This document shows, piece by piece, positions 38,603-49,449 of a stretch of DNA of 64,000 nt. The stretch covers positions 106,041 to 170,040 of the forward strand of contig KQ965812.1 in the NCBI GenBank assembly GCA_001574975.1, given 5' to 3'. This DNA is from Gonapodya prolifera JEL478 (taxonomy: Eukaryota > Monoblepharomycota > Monoblepharidomycetes > Monoblepharidales > Gonapodyaceae). Numbering within the stretch: position 1 is the stretch's first letter; each line of letters begins with the position of its first letter. The translations under genes and the position numbers were made by a program. The notes beneath the pieces were generated by a model. The model worked only from the letters and a program-made list of their open reading frames with translations. It was not told where the DNA came from and made no database searches.

Positions 38603-39295
38603 ATGACTTCGAAACCCCCCGTTGTCTGCGGCGTCTGCAACCTCGAACCACCAAAGTACAAGTGTCCCACCTGTCTGATCAACTACTGCTCGCTGGCTTG
38701 CTTCAAAAACCACAAAGGTGGGCAGATGCCAGTTTTTTATATCTCGGCGTCCACATAATTCGATCCATCCTTGTCATCGACACCATCAGCGATAGGATGC
38801 ACGAAACCAGAGCCTGTGGTGCCCCCACATTCTGCAGATGGTTTGTGTTCATCAATGTGATGCTCGCGGTGAACAATCTTGTTTCTCACTTCGCCTTCAG
38901 AGCCGAAGGCCGGAATTGCACTCGAGGACGAAGATGATGCGGCGCTAACGGATGAGCAATTGAGAGCACTCGGTGAGCTTCGTCCTGATTTTATCGGGAA
39001 GGATACAGGAAAGCTGGAGTCCGTCATCAATGCGTGCTGAGAGGTCACTGGACGGCTTCAGAATCCGAATCATGAAGCTCAAGCCCGTGTCTCTTCTCCA
39101 GGTACAGACCCAGCCATCCGCGCTCTCCTCTCGTCCCCTGACCTCCGTCAGGTACTGAATGATATTGATTCATCCAAGGACCCAGAGGCACGACTTGAGA
39201 GAGCGCGCGCAAATGTTCCCGAGTTTGTGCAATTTGTGGAGACTTGCTTGGATACTGTGGGGAAGATGAAAAGAGATCCGACAAAGACCTCGTAG
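38603..39295 (+). CDS. ZNHIT3: Zinc finger HIT domain protein 3 homologue
   Basis: ZNHIT3/Hit1 helps assemble box C/D snoRNPs by stabilising the NUFIP/Rsa1 complex. The ATG at 38603 opens [20 protein letters not shown], then [18 protein letters not shown], giving the HIT-type zinc finger with its paired cysteines and terminal Cys/His. Two introns (from about 38718 and from about 38973) follow. The C-terminal part reads [20 protein letters not shown], then [20 protein letters not shown], typical of ZNHIT3, and ends at 39295. About 140 residues, normal for the family. Confidence 0.9.
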
Positions 39296-39638
39296 TGTTT
39301 TTCGGACACGAAGGACAACGTTGAGGTGTACCTTCCCGTGAGATTCAGTTGGAGGCGCTATGCAAGAACTCCGTGAATGGAACCACTAGCGCCGTGAATT
39401 CTGCGCGGGAGTGGACCGGATTCCCACCACGACTTGGTTGGAGGGACTATTCTTGAGGGTGGCAGACTGAATCGTATCAATCACCGTAAATGTCAGAAGT
39501 TTCAATATGCAATGAGAATTGTCGTATTATGAAATCACAAATGTATCTACAAATAAGTGTTGCTCAACTATTCATGTGAGAATGCGGGAATCTCTTGCAG
39601 CTCTGTAGGATTGCAGATAAGAAGATGGAATGCCCTAA
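39296..39638. other. Convergent 3' spacer, ZNHIT3/NBP35
   Basis: Both flanking genes end here. No feature recognised beyond 3' untranslated sequence. Confidence 0.5.
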
Positions 39639-40866
39639 CTATGACAACAAAGACTCACTCTTAATAATTTCGTGATATGCGTGTGTAGCAGGTGAATCGG
39701 GAACCTCATCCAAGAAAGATACTCCTCGATCACAGCACTCCACTAATTGAGGAGGTTCGTGAGATTGCACCTGGACCCAAGTTGCGTCAAGAACGTACCA
39801 ATACGAGGGTCAAGTGGTATGGACCCCAAAAACGGCACTCCAAACTCCTCGCACATCCTCCTGGCCCCTCCCGTGGTGGCGGCAAACACCTTGGTCTCCG
39901 TCCCACATTTCCGACACACAAACCCGTTCATGTTCTCCACCACACCAAGGACCTTCACGCCAACCTTCTTGCAGAAGTTGACCTCTTTCCGCACGTCCGC
40001 CAACGCCACCTCCTGCGGTGTTGTGATGACAATCGCTCCGTCTACTCTAGAATCTTTGAGGTACTGCACAACTGAAAGGTGCTCGTCCGAAGTTCCCGGC
40101 GGTGTGTCGAATAAAAGATAGTCCAAGGAGCCCCATTCCACATCCTTGAGGAACTGTTTGATCAGACCATTCTTTTTGGGGCCCCTCCAGATGACAGCGT
40201 CGTCGGTCGAGGGAAGAAGAAAGCCTATGGACATCACCGCAAGGTTGTCTTCAATGTAGATGGGAGACCTTGATAAAATAGATGCAAACCGTTGACGATA
40301 TATGTCACTCACACAACTCTAGTGCAAGGAACGCCTAAAACACAGAACCCACCACCCAGTGTTGCTCTGGTGAACAGGCTCGCCCTCCAGTCCCATGATT
40401 TTGGGTTGCGATGGTCCTGTGATGTCCACATCGCACAATCCGACTTGCACGTCCGAATCACGCGAGAGTGCGAATGCAAGCTGGGATGAGAACGTGGACT
40501 TTCCAACTCCGCCTTTTCCGGAAAGGATCAGAATCTTGCGTTTCACGTTGGCCATTCGATCGTTGATTAGGGGAAGAGCTTCACAGGATGGTGGGGTAAG
40601 AATTGAAACCGATAAGTAGTTCGAACCCTTCTTCACACCTGGGTCGGCTGTTTTCGGAGTGGTCGAGCAGATATTCTGGTTCGGACATCCTTCGCAGGCG
40701 TCTGCTTTGCCTGCACTTTCTGTCTCCGGGCCTTATATCGTTGTGATGGGAGTGGTGCAATTGGTTGCAACAAAAGTAAAGTAGCCCGTGAAAGACATAT
40801 CATTGATGGAAGAGTCAATGTCCTACCTGGGCAGTGAGCTGGTGCGTTGCTGGGTGGGACGACCAT
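39639..40866 (-). CDS. NBP35: Cytosolic Fe-S cluster assembly factor NBP35 (NUBP1)
   Basis: P-loop scaffold ATPase of the cytosolic iron-sulfur assembly pathway; with Cfd1 it assembles 4Fe-4S clusters. The ATG at 40866 opens [14 protein letters not shown]. After an intron the N-terminal cluster-binding signature C-x13-C-x2-C-x5-C is complete (CPG, then [15 protein letters not shown], then PNQNIC), which identifies NBP35 rather than Cfd1. Next come [20 protein letters not shown] (deviant Walker A) and [15 protein letters not shown]. The body continues [15 protein letters not shown] and [11 protein letters not shown] with the C-terminal C-x2-C. After an intron near 39740-39775 it ends [20 protein letters not shown] and a stop at 39639-39641. 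It starts 108 bases from RBM22 on the opposite strand. Confidence 0.95.
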
Positions 40867-40974
40867 GATTGATCGATTTCCTTGGTTTGCAAACAAGTAA
40901 CGTGAGTTGAGTGCCTTGTAGTGTAGTAACAATTACGGGTCCCAACTCAACCAACAGTACAGCACCAAGGCAGT
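40867..40974. promoter_or_regulatory. Short bidirectional promoter gap, NBP35/RBM22
   Basis: 108 bases between two divergent start codons. No specific element identified. Confidence 0.5.
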
Positions 40975-42594
40975 ATGTCTGGACCAAATCACCACAAAGG
41001 ATGGGAATCATCAGAGTTTCCGGTGAGTTTTCGGGCTGCGTTGGAGCGGTCTACCCGGAGAACGTCCCGTGGTCCTCGTTCACCCTATCCCATCGTTTCT
41101 CCCAAAGATACTCTGTGGGTCATGCTTGGGAGACAATCCTTACGTGCGAATGGCTAAGGAGCAGTTTGGCAAGGAGTGTAAAATCTGTCAGCGACCATTC
41201 ACAATATTCCGCTGGGTGCCTGGGGCGGGGATGAGGATGAAGAAGACTGAGATATGTCAGACTTGCGCCAAGATTAAGAACGTGTGCCAGACGTGTGTAT
41301 TGGACCTGGAGTTTGGTGAGTAGCAAGGACCAGATTTCTGTTGAGTGCGAATGGCGAGTTCGTTCATGGCTGGAAATGAACCGGGACGGCCATCGGAGAA
41401 AGACTGGGGTATTTGGACAGCTACATGAAATTTTATTGAGTTTTTCGATTGTGGAGGCTAGAATGGCAGCCCCATCAGGTTGCCTGAAGCTCGGACCAAT
41501 TTGGACGAGCACTGAACCTGTATACTCGTGAACTTTCGATAATACTTACTGAGAGCCTTTGTTTTCCACTCTGTAGGCCTACCTGTAGAAGTTCGGGATA
41601 CTCTTGGTGGAATTCAAGATGATATGCCGACGTCGGACGTCAACAAGCAATTCTATGTTCACCACGCAGAACAGGCGGTAAGCAAATCGCTTTAGTTGGA
41701 GTATAATAGGATTTCTTTATTTCTGACGCAATTCGTTCGGTGCATCTCTGAAGATGGCTGACGGTACTCTGACCCAAGCCTCTGCAGGTGGCAAAATGGA
41801 CCCTGCCGGACGGGAGCAGCTGAAAAAGCTTGCTCGAACTGAACCGTATTACAAGCGAAATCGACCACACTTGTGTTCATTCTACGCCAAAGGAACGTGC
41901 AACCGTGGAGATGAATGTCCGTACAGGCACGAGCTCCCTGTCACGAATGAGCTCGCTCACCAGAATATCAAGGATCGATATTACGGGCAGAATGACCCTG
42001 TGGCGAAAAAGGTGTGTAGCAGCTTGAAGTTCCCGTGTTGTGCTCTGCCTGAACTTCATTCCAGATTTTGAATCGAACCGATCGTTCTGGTCATCTCGAC
42101 GCTCCCGAAGATCCAAGTATCACTTCACTTTTTCTCCAAAACGTCGAACCCGACATCACCGAGGCAGACCTGCGGGGATTCTTCTACGCATTCGGGGATA
42201 TTCGGTCCATCGTCATTTCGAAGCGGAGCAGAGTAGCATTTATCAATTATACCACGCGAGAAGGTGCGGAACGGGCCGTGGAAAAATCGTAAGTCTCATG
42301 TGTAACTTGTTATGTAACCTTCACTAACTCGCAATCGTCTTGTATAGATTCAACAACTGCAACATCAAAGGTCATGTCATTCGCGTTCAGTGGGGCAAGC
42401 CGAAGCAGCAAGGTCCAAAGTCCGCGAGTCACGCCGATGCCGCGACAACATCTCGGGAGCCAACTGTCGATGAAATTGCTTCCCTGGACGCGATACCACC
42501 ACCTCCGGGCGCAGGGGGCCCGGTTCGGTACTCTGCGATGGATCCCACACAGTTGGGACAGGTGCCACTGAAAAAAGTTTTGGGGGAGATGTAG
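40975..42594 (+). CDS. RBM22: Pre-mRNA-splicing factor RBM22 (Cwc2/Slt11-type)
   Basis: Contacts the U6 ISL and intron in the catalytic spliceosome. Exon 1 (40975-41022) gives [16 protein letters not shown]. Exon 2 starts at 41108 ([15 protein letters not shown]) and holds the N-terminal zinc-binding module, [13 protein letters not shown] followed by [19 protein letters not shown] finger follows ([20 protein letters not shown], then H; spacing C-x7-C-x5-C-x3-H) near 41870-41930. An RRM comes next, with RNP2 SLFLQNV near 42126 and RNP1-like RSRVAFINY near 42229. The C-terminus has [14 protein letters not shown] and ends KKVLGEM at 42594. Domain order and length match RBM22 orthologues. Confidence 0.96.
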
Positions 42595-42716
42595 ACGCTC
42601 AGTCATATTTTTCTGTACAGGCTTCTAGCATATTAATTCCGAATAATAGCCGTAACTGCTGCTCCCAAATGCCGCTTCATGTCCGCTGCATCGACATCAT
42701 GTGCTGTTTCGGCGTT

Positions 42717-43856
42717 TCAGGTAAGGAGCCTTCTATCACGCAAAACTATGAGGAACTGACCATCCTCAACTTCGCCCCACATGTCTATTTGATGTTGAAC
42801 TTCAACTCTGGCTGCTGCTGCAGCCTCCTCGGCTGTAAGTGCGCGTTTGACGAGCGCAAGCCCCGTGACGAAGGATTTAGTGTGCAGTGTGGCACGCTCG
42901 AATGCTATATGAGTTGGTGGTGAGCGAATCCAGGAAACTTGAGCAGATTTCGTGCGCCATGCTCACCTGCGAGCTCGAAGGGGTCCATCCCATCGATGAT
43001 TTGCCGAAGAGCGTCCACAACTTGAACCTCCTGGTGAATACTCAAGATGCCCTCAGTTGTGTGTAACCGAATGCCATATTCCTCCTGAAGCCACTTGATG
43101 AGTGGATCCCAGTGACGTTGTTGGAGACGGATAAGAGGGTCAGGATAAGGTTGGCGATAGCTGGATCTTTAGGTGGTAAGTCGATTTCCGGTCACGAAAA
43201 CCACACGTTCTCTCACCAAATGGTATCGGTGTGAATATATTTGCAAAGGTCCTTGATGACTTTTTGTCGTGTTTCAGGGTCGGCAAAATCGTCAACGGCG
43301 CGGGCAGCGAGAGAGGTCTGACACCCAAAGGGCGAAACGATCATCATCCAAAGATTATACCAGTTCAAATCTCGCTACACACTAGTACCAGAGAGTATTG
43401 CTTGAGGAGTTTCACGCTTTCCCATTCAGCAGCCACGAGAGTTGCAAGTAACCTCCGATCTTTAGGAAGGATCATTTGCTTTCCCGTTGGCGTTTTGAGC
43501 GGCCGGCCGTCCAGCAAGATCACCCATCCATCTGCAGAGATAAATTGTCGGTCCTTTTGGCAGCTTCACTCCCGTGGGAAGTCTTTCATACCGTCAGATT
43601 CCTTTACATCAGCGGTCTTCCAAAAACGCTTGATTTTCCGTGTCATCTGGGAAGCCATCGCTGAACTCCTGAAAGCTCGCTTTGACGGAGGTGTGACCAG
43701 GGGCATGCTGGGTCGAATCGCTGATAGGATTGGACGACTGCATCGTTCGTTTTCGGAAGCTGTATACCGTAGCGCAGGGAGAGTTGAGAGTCCACAGACG
43801 GCTGATGTATGTAATGACAAAATCGATCGAGGAGTCGTTGTGGAAAGAAAAGACAT
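42717..43856 (-). CDS. ATP12: Mitochondrial F1-ATPase assembly factor ATP12 (ATPAF2)
   Basis: Matrix chaperone that binds free F1 alpha subunits. The ATG at 43856 opens MSFLSTTTPRSILSLHTS, a Ser/Thr/Arg-rich leader consistent with mitochondrial import. After IKRFWKTADVKESD an intron (donor GTATGA near 43606) joins to DGWVILLDGRPLKTPTGKQM, the family hallmark. Then ILPKDRRLLATLVAAEWES, the ITSLAARAVD-type segment (RAVDDFADPE), DLCKYIHTDTI and RLQQRHWDPLIKWLQEEYGI. The last exon gives FVTGLALVKRALTAEEAA and ends GQFLIVLRDRRLLT, stop 42717-42719. It starts 70 bases from EMC7 on the opposite strand. Confidence 0.93.
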
Positions 43857-43926
43857 ATTTGACGTGTTCCGAAGTTCGAAAAGCTCGTGTGCTCTGGTCA
43901 CGGCGACATTGGTGAGCAATTCCCAG

Positions 43927-44981
43927 ATGAAGCAACCTCTGATTGTAGCGGCACTGCTCGTGCTGCTTTCGACTCTATGGACTCATACGTAAGTCTTCCG
44001 AGTCGATGATACTTCTATTGGAAGTGACATTGCTTTTTACCATGTTATCCTCTCCGCATCCAGCATCGAAGCAGCGACAGGGGTGCGGACACGGGAGGTC
44101 AAAGGAAGATTGCTGGTCCCGGAAACGAGAGGTTTTATTGCGCTCTGTCCCATCGTGATTTCATCTGACATGCTTCACACTTGAAGATGTCGCCAGTGTC
44201 ATTGGGGTAGACACGGAAGTCACGTTGGACTTTGGAAGATACAAAGCCGGAGTTCGGCGTGATGGGGGCTTCATAATGTAAGTAGTCATTGAGGTTGCGA
44301 TCCTTGTATTGCTCAGTCTCAACGGAGTCTCGTTCATAGCCGAAACGTTCCGTCTGGAACCTACATATTGGAAGTTGTTTCGGCAACTCACGCTTTCGAT
44401 AGGCTATGGATTGAGGTTGACACGGCTGAAGGGATCGTACGAGCTAGCCAGTACATTCCAGCTGCAGAGTACGATCCTCTTCTGAAACGGACTGTCCCAT
44501 ACCCGGTGGAACTGACAGCGAAGGGACAGTACGAATACTTTCATGTGCGTCTTACAAGATTTGATAGAGGGATACCTGAAGCGGAATTGAAGCTTCTTCA
44601 CAGGTCAGGGAAGGGTTCAATTACATGGCGTTGCTCCAGAACCCAATGATGTTGATGGCCGTGGCTAGTATAGCAATGATCTACCTTCTTCCAAAAGTAA
44701 GTAAATCAAGACATGGTTTGCCGCAGTTACTGACAACTTATTCTTCATTTGTAGATGATGGAGGGAATCGTGAGTATTGAAACGTATTGCAGAACACAAT
44801 CATATATCGATTCTAACCCCAACTGTTACAGCCGCCCGAAGAACTTCAAGCTTCCCGCGAAGCACAGGCCCGCATGTTTGGGGGAGGTGCTCGGGCAAGC
44901 GGTGGACCGGCCCAACCTGCTGCGAACATCGACATTGCGGAGCAACTCGCGAGGTGGTCAACGGGTGGTTCGAGTAAATGA
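43927..44981 (+). CDS. EMC7: ER membrane protein complex subunit 7
   Basis: Lumenal/beta-sandwich subunit of the EMC insertase for tail-anchored and multipass proteins. The ATG at 43927 gives a signal peptide, MKQPLIVAALLVLLSTLWTH. After an intron come VKGRLLVPETR, then VTLDFGRYKAGVRRDGGFIM. An intron leads to NVPSGTYILEVVSATHAFDR, the hallmark loop, then YPVELTAKGQYEYF and an exon reading REGFNYMALLQNPMMLMAVA, which starts the transmembrane helix (SIAMIYLLPKMMEG). The cytosolic tail is PPEELQASREAQARMFGG, ending GGSSK at 44981. Length and order fit EMC7. Confidence 0.92.
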
Positions 44982-45148
44982 GTTCATGTATTGTGTTGAA
45001 ACAACATATGCTATATCTATCACGGACGTGCGGTCAAAAGGGGATTTGCAATGGTATCGATGGATGTGTGAGAGATATGTACAAATGGAAAGGTTCAGAC
45101 TGCTTGATGATGGCAACTACGTTGTTGAGTGGGCGGACGGGTGACGGT

Positions 45149-45759
45149 TTAATGCTTGGTGGAGCTTTGTTTCGCTCCTTCAACTTTGGCCTTTTTCGCG
45201 ACGGGGTGAAGCTCTGTGTTTGACGGGGACGTGTCTCACACATTTCTATGGAAACCAAAATGAGTGTATGTACCTCTCTGTCCCGATTCAGCCTCGTTTC
45301 TATCGTTGCTTTTGCGCTTCGCGGGAATGGAAGCCCTCTAAGGCCAAAAGTGAGATCCTGAAACTTTCGAAGACTTCCAGAGACGTACCTCATCAAAAAA
45401 TCCTCCCGCCCTTCCATCCTTCATCTCTTTTCCCTGGTCCACGAAAACTTTGGTTTCGTAATCGGGGACCGCGAGACACCTCTCCACAAAGGATGGTCGC
45501 GGGGCTTGGGCAAAGATCTCTTGCAGTGGCCTTCTTCTCTTCGGCTGCTCAGAAACGTGTTAGTTGAAAGTTTTGGTATCACGGGACAGACACCTACCAG
45601 GGCTTTGTAACCTTGATAACCTTCAGGTGCTTCGTTCTCCTTGCTGTTCGGGGGAGATGGCGGCAAGAACTTCCACCCAGAGACAGAGAAGAATCAATGT
45701 TGAACGATGTTTCTTGTTCAGAACGGTAGACTCACGGCGCGCTGGGCGGAAGCTGTCAT
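45149..45759 (-). CDS. Small basic protein of unknown function
   Basis: I do not recognise the family. The best splicing starts at ATG 45759 (MTASAQRA), joins to FLPPSPPNSKENEAPEGYQG, then to KRRRPLQEIFAQAPRPSFVE and RCLAVPDYETKVFVDQGK, and finally, across a longer intron, to VAKKAKVEGAKQSSTKH with a stop at 45149-45151. Donors GTGAGT, GTAGGT and GTACGT and acceptors CAG/AAG support three introns. The basic cluster KRRR and the lysine-rich tail would suit a nuclear protein of about 105-115 residues. The last intron (about 160-190 bases) is longer than usual. No membrane segment is seen. Confidence 0.5.
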
Positions 45760-46082
45760 GAACGGTGGCCAATCACGTCGGGGCAAGTGGACGTCCAATC
45801 ACGTCCGCGCACGAGGTAGATTCACGTCAGAGCCGTAAATCCAAACACAGAGATAACGATTCACTCAGAATCAGTCTTTACCTTGTGGTGAGAAGCACAA
45901 ATCAAACTGCATTGTGTTGGTGAGTGACAGTGGCAGACCTTCAAGCTTGAGGCCCAGGCACACTGTGGTCCAAAAAATCGTTCTTCGCAATTTGTTGGCT
46001 GCGTGTATTTTCACTTCTATTGACAAAACGTAACGTAAAGTTGCTGCTACCGTCAAAAAATATGTGGGGGTATCTGCAAATG
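45760..46082. other. Spacer, promoter side of the small gene and 3' flank of the permease
   Basis: Includes CACGTC/CACGTG-like words in tandem at about 45770-45830 (ATCACGTCGG, ATCACGTCCG, TTCACGTCAG). No coding exon seen. Confidence 0.4.
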
Positions 46083-48753
46083 CTACACATCCGTCGGCGA
46101 GTGCCCCTTCTCCGCTGCCAAAATCGGATCAACGTCGCCGCGACTTGCTGTGGATAAGGCCTTGTGTTCCGCTTGAGCTGCAATGTCGTCCTCTCCCAAC
46201 GGAACGAGAAGCTCGAGTGGAATTGCGATCACCATGGTGATCAAATAGGCTTCTTCGACAACGATGGTGACTGCGTCGAGGAGGCCTTGTAATGCGTGGT
46301 TCGAACTTGACGTAGTGAAGAAGTTTGCTGCATGTGAAGAGCAGAGAAAATGTTTGAGGGCGACCACTGATGAAGGAGCAATGTGTAGATCACGTACAGA
46401 ACCACTCAGGCTTGCAAATTGATGCAAATCCGAGAGAAAGAGATGCTGTAGCGATGAACCGCGTCCTTCTCGTCCAGTGGCAGCGTGCCAAAATGCGAAT
46501 TCCCGCAACAGCCACCGAAGCAAACAAAAAAGTCGTCAACCCTCCAATGAGGGAGGCGGGCATCGCCTATATGCAAACCAGAGTCTCTAAGCGACGAAAC
46601 ATTGCCAAAACCACACTATACGCACCACAAAGACAGCGCCAAACTTTCCAAAGATTCCCATGATCAACAGAATGACACCGCACACGTATCCTGACCACCG
46701 TGATCCATTGTTGGAGAGCGCGATGACGGATGTGTTCTGCGAGAACGTTGTGGACGGCGGGACGGTGGCCAAACCGGCCAAGCATGCCCACAGAGCGTCT
46801 GAGAGGAGGCCACCTTGGATGTGTGTTGGGAAGCGGGGGCTCTCAATGTCCATCCCCGATGAGTCGGCTGTTGCGATGATATTTCCGATTCCCCTGTCAG
46901 AAAAAGGCATGAATTACATTCCAAGAGGGGAAAGTGGGGGTAGATCTCACTCGCTGATCTAAAAACGCAGAGATCAGCATACGCGCTCGTAACAACAGAA
47001 CGCTGGGTGAACACGTACCACGACGAGGTACGCCGCCAAGAACGGCAGCACAAGCTCCCCCGCAACGGACAACTTGAACGTGGTGGTCCACAAAAACGTG
47101 ATGGCCGGTGCAGAATCGATTGTGGATTTGTCAAAGTATCCGCACGCGGCTCCGACGATGATTCCAATGAGAAGGCCAATCATGGAGCTGCAGTTCTTCA
47201 TGATGGGAGGGCCGAAGAGGTCGCAGATGATCTGGAATAAGCAACGTGTTACAACTGTACGCACGATGGGAAAGACACGAAGGAGGGAACAAACGTACAA
47301 TAGAGATCCACACGAGGAATCCAAGCCCGATCAGCCTTGGGCTTCCCCACTGAGCCGCCATGGGCGCGTCTGCGGAAGGGCATAATCCGCCACTCTCACA
47401 CCCGCTTCCTCCGGCCCAGTTGGTGATGCCGCTCGACATCAGGCTCAGACCAATGAGGAGCAGGACGGAGCCGGTGACGAGAGGCGGGAAGAGCTGGGAG
47501 TTTGAGGTGAGAAAGGGCATGGGACGTCAAGTCAGGAACGTTTGTGTAGCGTCGCAACGGGGGTGTGAGACAGCGGTTCAACGTACACGGCCCAAGTACC
47601 TCGGCGGTGTGAACGACAGCACAACGGCAAACAGCGCGACCACCGTCGCCGTTCCCAACAGGGCGCCGTACGCTTCAGGGCATGGGTTCTTGGTGACTCC
47701 GTCTGCGGCGAAGGAGCACAGGCCGTCCGGGCGCGAGTACTCGTTGCCGATGTATGTCAGGCCCGTGTTGACGAAGGCGAAGGAGGTGCCGATGACGTTG
47801 AGGACGCCTGTCAGCCGTCGCGAATGGAATTGAGTATATTTCAGTCACCCGATGTGGTAGATGGTGGACGGTCAGCGAGCAGCGAGCGGCGAGTTACTTA
47901 CCACTGCCGAAATAGTACCCCTTCCCGATGGGAATCCTGGAGACTTGGAGAAGCGTGCCGAGACCGCACCATATGAGGCAGGCGGATACGAGGTAGGTTT
48001 GTTGGGCGCTGGGTAACGCGGCGCCGGCAGCACCACTAAAGAGGAGGGGTGGGACGACCTGGGGTTCGAAGTGGGTGCCGGCGATGAGTCAGTCGGACGT
48101 TCGGAGAAATGAAGACCAGCGACGAGTCAGTCCCAGTTGGTCAAGAGAAAACGTCCTCGGTCAGTGCTATCGCACTCAGGCCTTGATATCACTCCGTGAT
48201 GAGTAGGTATTCGCCTCCGGTGGGAATATGCCCTCCGCGCTGTGTCGTTCGCGCTTCGCGCAGATCAATCGCTTCCGGCAGGGTATCGCTCCGCGAGTAA
48301 CACTCCGCTCCGCGCAAATCATTCGCCTCCGGCGGACAGCCTCGGACAGCGCTATCGCGCTTAGGCCTCGGAATCCTCGCTCCGCTCCGACAATTTGAAC
48401 TCACCAGTCCGCCGACCATGGCCAGTGCATGCTGCAGGCCAAGAATAAAGGCAAGAAGCACCGGGATGGAGTCGTTTGGGCCAAAAAACATGAGCGTCTT
48501 GCTACGGAAACTAAAGAGCGCAGCATAGTCCTGCAAGAAGGGGCGGTGGAATCGGTGAACGTTGGCGAAAGAGATGGGTGATGGACCAATAGGTACATAC
48601 GTAGTTGCCAATCCAAAACTCCCGACTTGTCAGCGTGGCTAACGTGGGCCGACGCCAGAGCGAACCCCCTTTGGCGTCGAGTCCGACGTCTGGCGAGCGC
48701 GCGATTGCGGTCGTGTCCTCGCTTGTTGTCGACATCGCTGAGGTCCGGTACAC
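46083..48753 (-). CDS. NCS2/NAT-family nucleobase (xanthine/uric acid) permease
   Basis: Plasma-membrane nucleobase:cation symporter, UapA/UapC type. The start is ATG 48753 (MYRTSAMSTTSED) or 48735. Segments in order: GSLWRRPTLATLTSREFWIG, then FGPNDSIPVLLAFILGLQHA, typical TM1. An intron at 48059-48404 follows, then VVPPLLFSGAAGAALPSAQQ, then QVSRIPIGKGYYFGSG with NVIGTSFAFV. A lumenal loop reads SRPDGLCSFAADGVTKNPCP, followed by ALLGTATVVALFAVVLSF, FPPLVTGSVLLLIGLSL and DLFGPPIMKNCSSMIGLLIG. The substrate-binding stretch is SQNTSVIALSNNGSRWSGY. The C-terminus is GLLDAVTIVVEEAYLITMVI, ending AAEKGHSPTDV at 46083. The NAT motif differs from the usual Q-N-N-G-V-I-x-L-T: Gly is Ser and Thr is Ser here. 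About ten introns. Confidence 0.9.
48152..48393. repeat. Intronic hairpin repeats, cluster 2
   Basis: Inside the 346-base intron (48059-48404) of the permease. Carries the same words as cluster 1 (CCTCGGTCAG, GCCTCCGGCGGAC, AGGCCTCGG) arranged as successive small palindromes: AGTGC-TATC-GCACT at 48163-48176, TCAC-TCC-GTGA near 48190, CGCC-TCC-GGCG at 48324-48334 and AGCGC-TATC-GCGCT at 48348-48361. Stem bases differ between copies in a matched way while pairing is kept. Confidence 0.75.
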
Positions 48754-49449
48754 AGAATGGCAATGCGACCACCTTTGAGTGATCGGCCTAATGGGGTAAC
48801 TCGGACTCGAACGGAAGCATCTTGTAAGGCCCGATCAAGACTTATGCGCTTATCAGCGCTCTTGGCAAGAGGGCGCCGGCAGTGAGGGTGTTTTCATACA
48901 ACTGCGGTCCATTTTCCACGCACGGCACTCAAGGCGGGCGCGGCTGCAGGCGTCCGGGGTGGCATCGTCTGTTACAGATAAGACAAGAAACGAGTGTCGA
49001 TCGTGTCGCGGTGTCGTGGGTGGAGTTCGATGTCGGACTTCACCCCCCCGATCAGGCCAAGGAAGGGTCCGACATTTTCTCTTTTCATTTTGCGGAGACT
49101 GGACTCCGCCTGTGCATGGGTCGAAATCGCAACTCTTTTGTGTAGAGAAGCCCGTCATTTATAGGGAGGAGAGAGCTTCCGAGAGAGACTTGCTACAATT
49201 CAAAATCTCACTCAAGACAAGAATACTTCAACAACGATAACGTTAAAGCTTGTAGAAAATTACACGACAGTTCCACTACTGTGTTTGTGGTTCTGATGAA
49301 ACAACTCAAAAAAGAGCAAGAGTTGAGGTCATTACGGCGTGACGAAGACACCACCAGTGTCACATTGAAACTCTGCACTTGCGGTCCAGCGTCTTCGGTA
49401 ATGCGAGAATAAAGATTCAAAGTATCAGAAACTCTGATGTTCAGTGCGA
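48754..49449. other. Intergenic region holding a 105-base duplicate of the monooxygenase 3' end
   Basis: No coding exon supported. Positions 49173-49277 resemble 51534-51637, which covers the 3' flank and stop codon of the monooxygenase. The rest holds nothing I recognise. Confidence 0.5.
49173..49277. repeat. Short direct repeat 1 (partner at 51534-51637)
   Basis: About 75% identical by eye over 105 bases. Shared words are AGAGAGACTTGC, AATCTCACTCAAGAC and AGTTCCACTAC. Same orientation as its partner, and the pair brackets repeat copy C. Confidence 0.65.

Noticed and set aside
48760-48860. tRNA-like T-loop word (GTTCGAGTCC on the minus strand)
   Set aside because: The flanking bases do not form a T-stem, and no D-arm or acceptor stem can be drawn.
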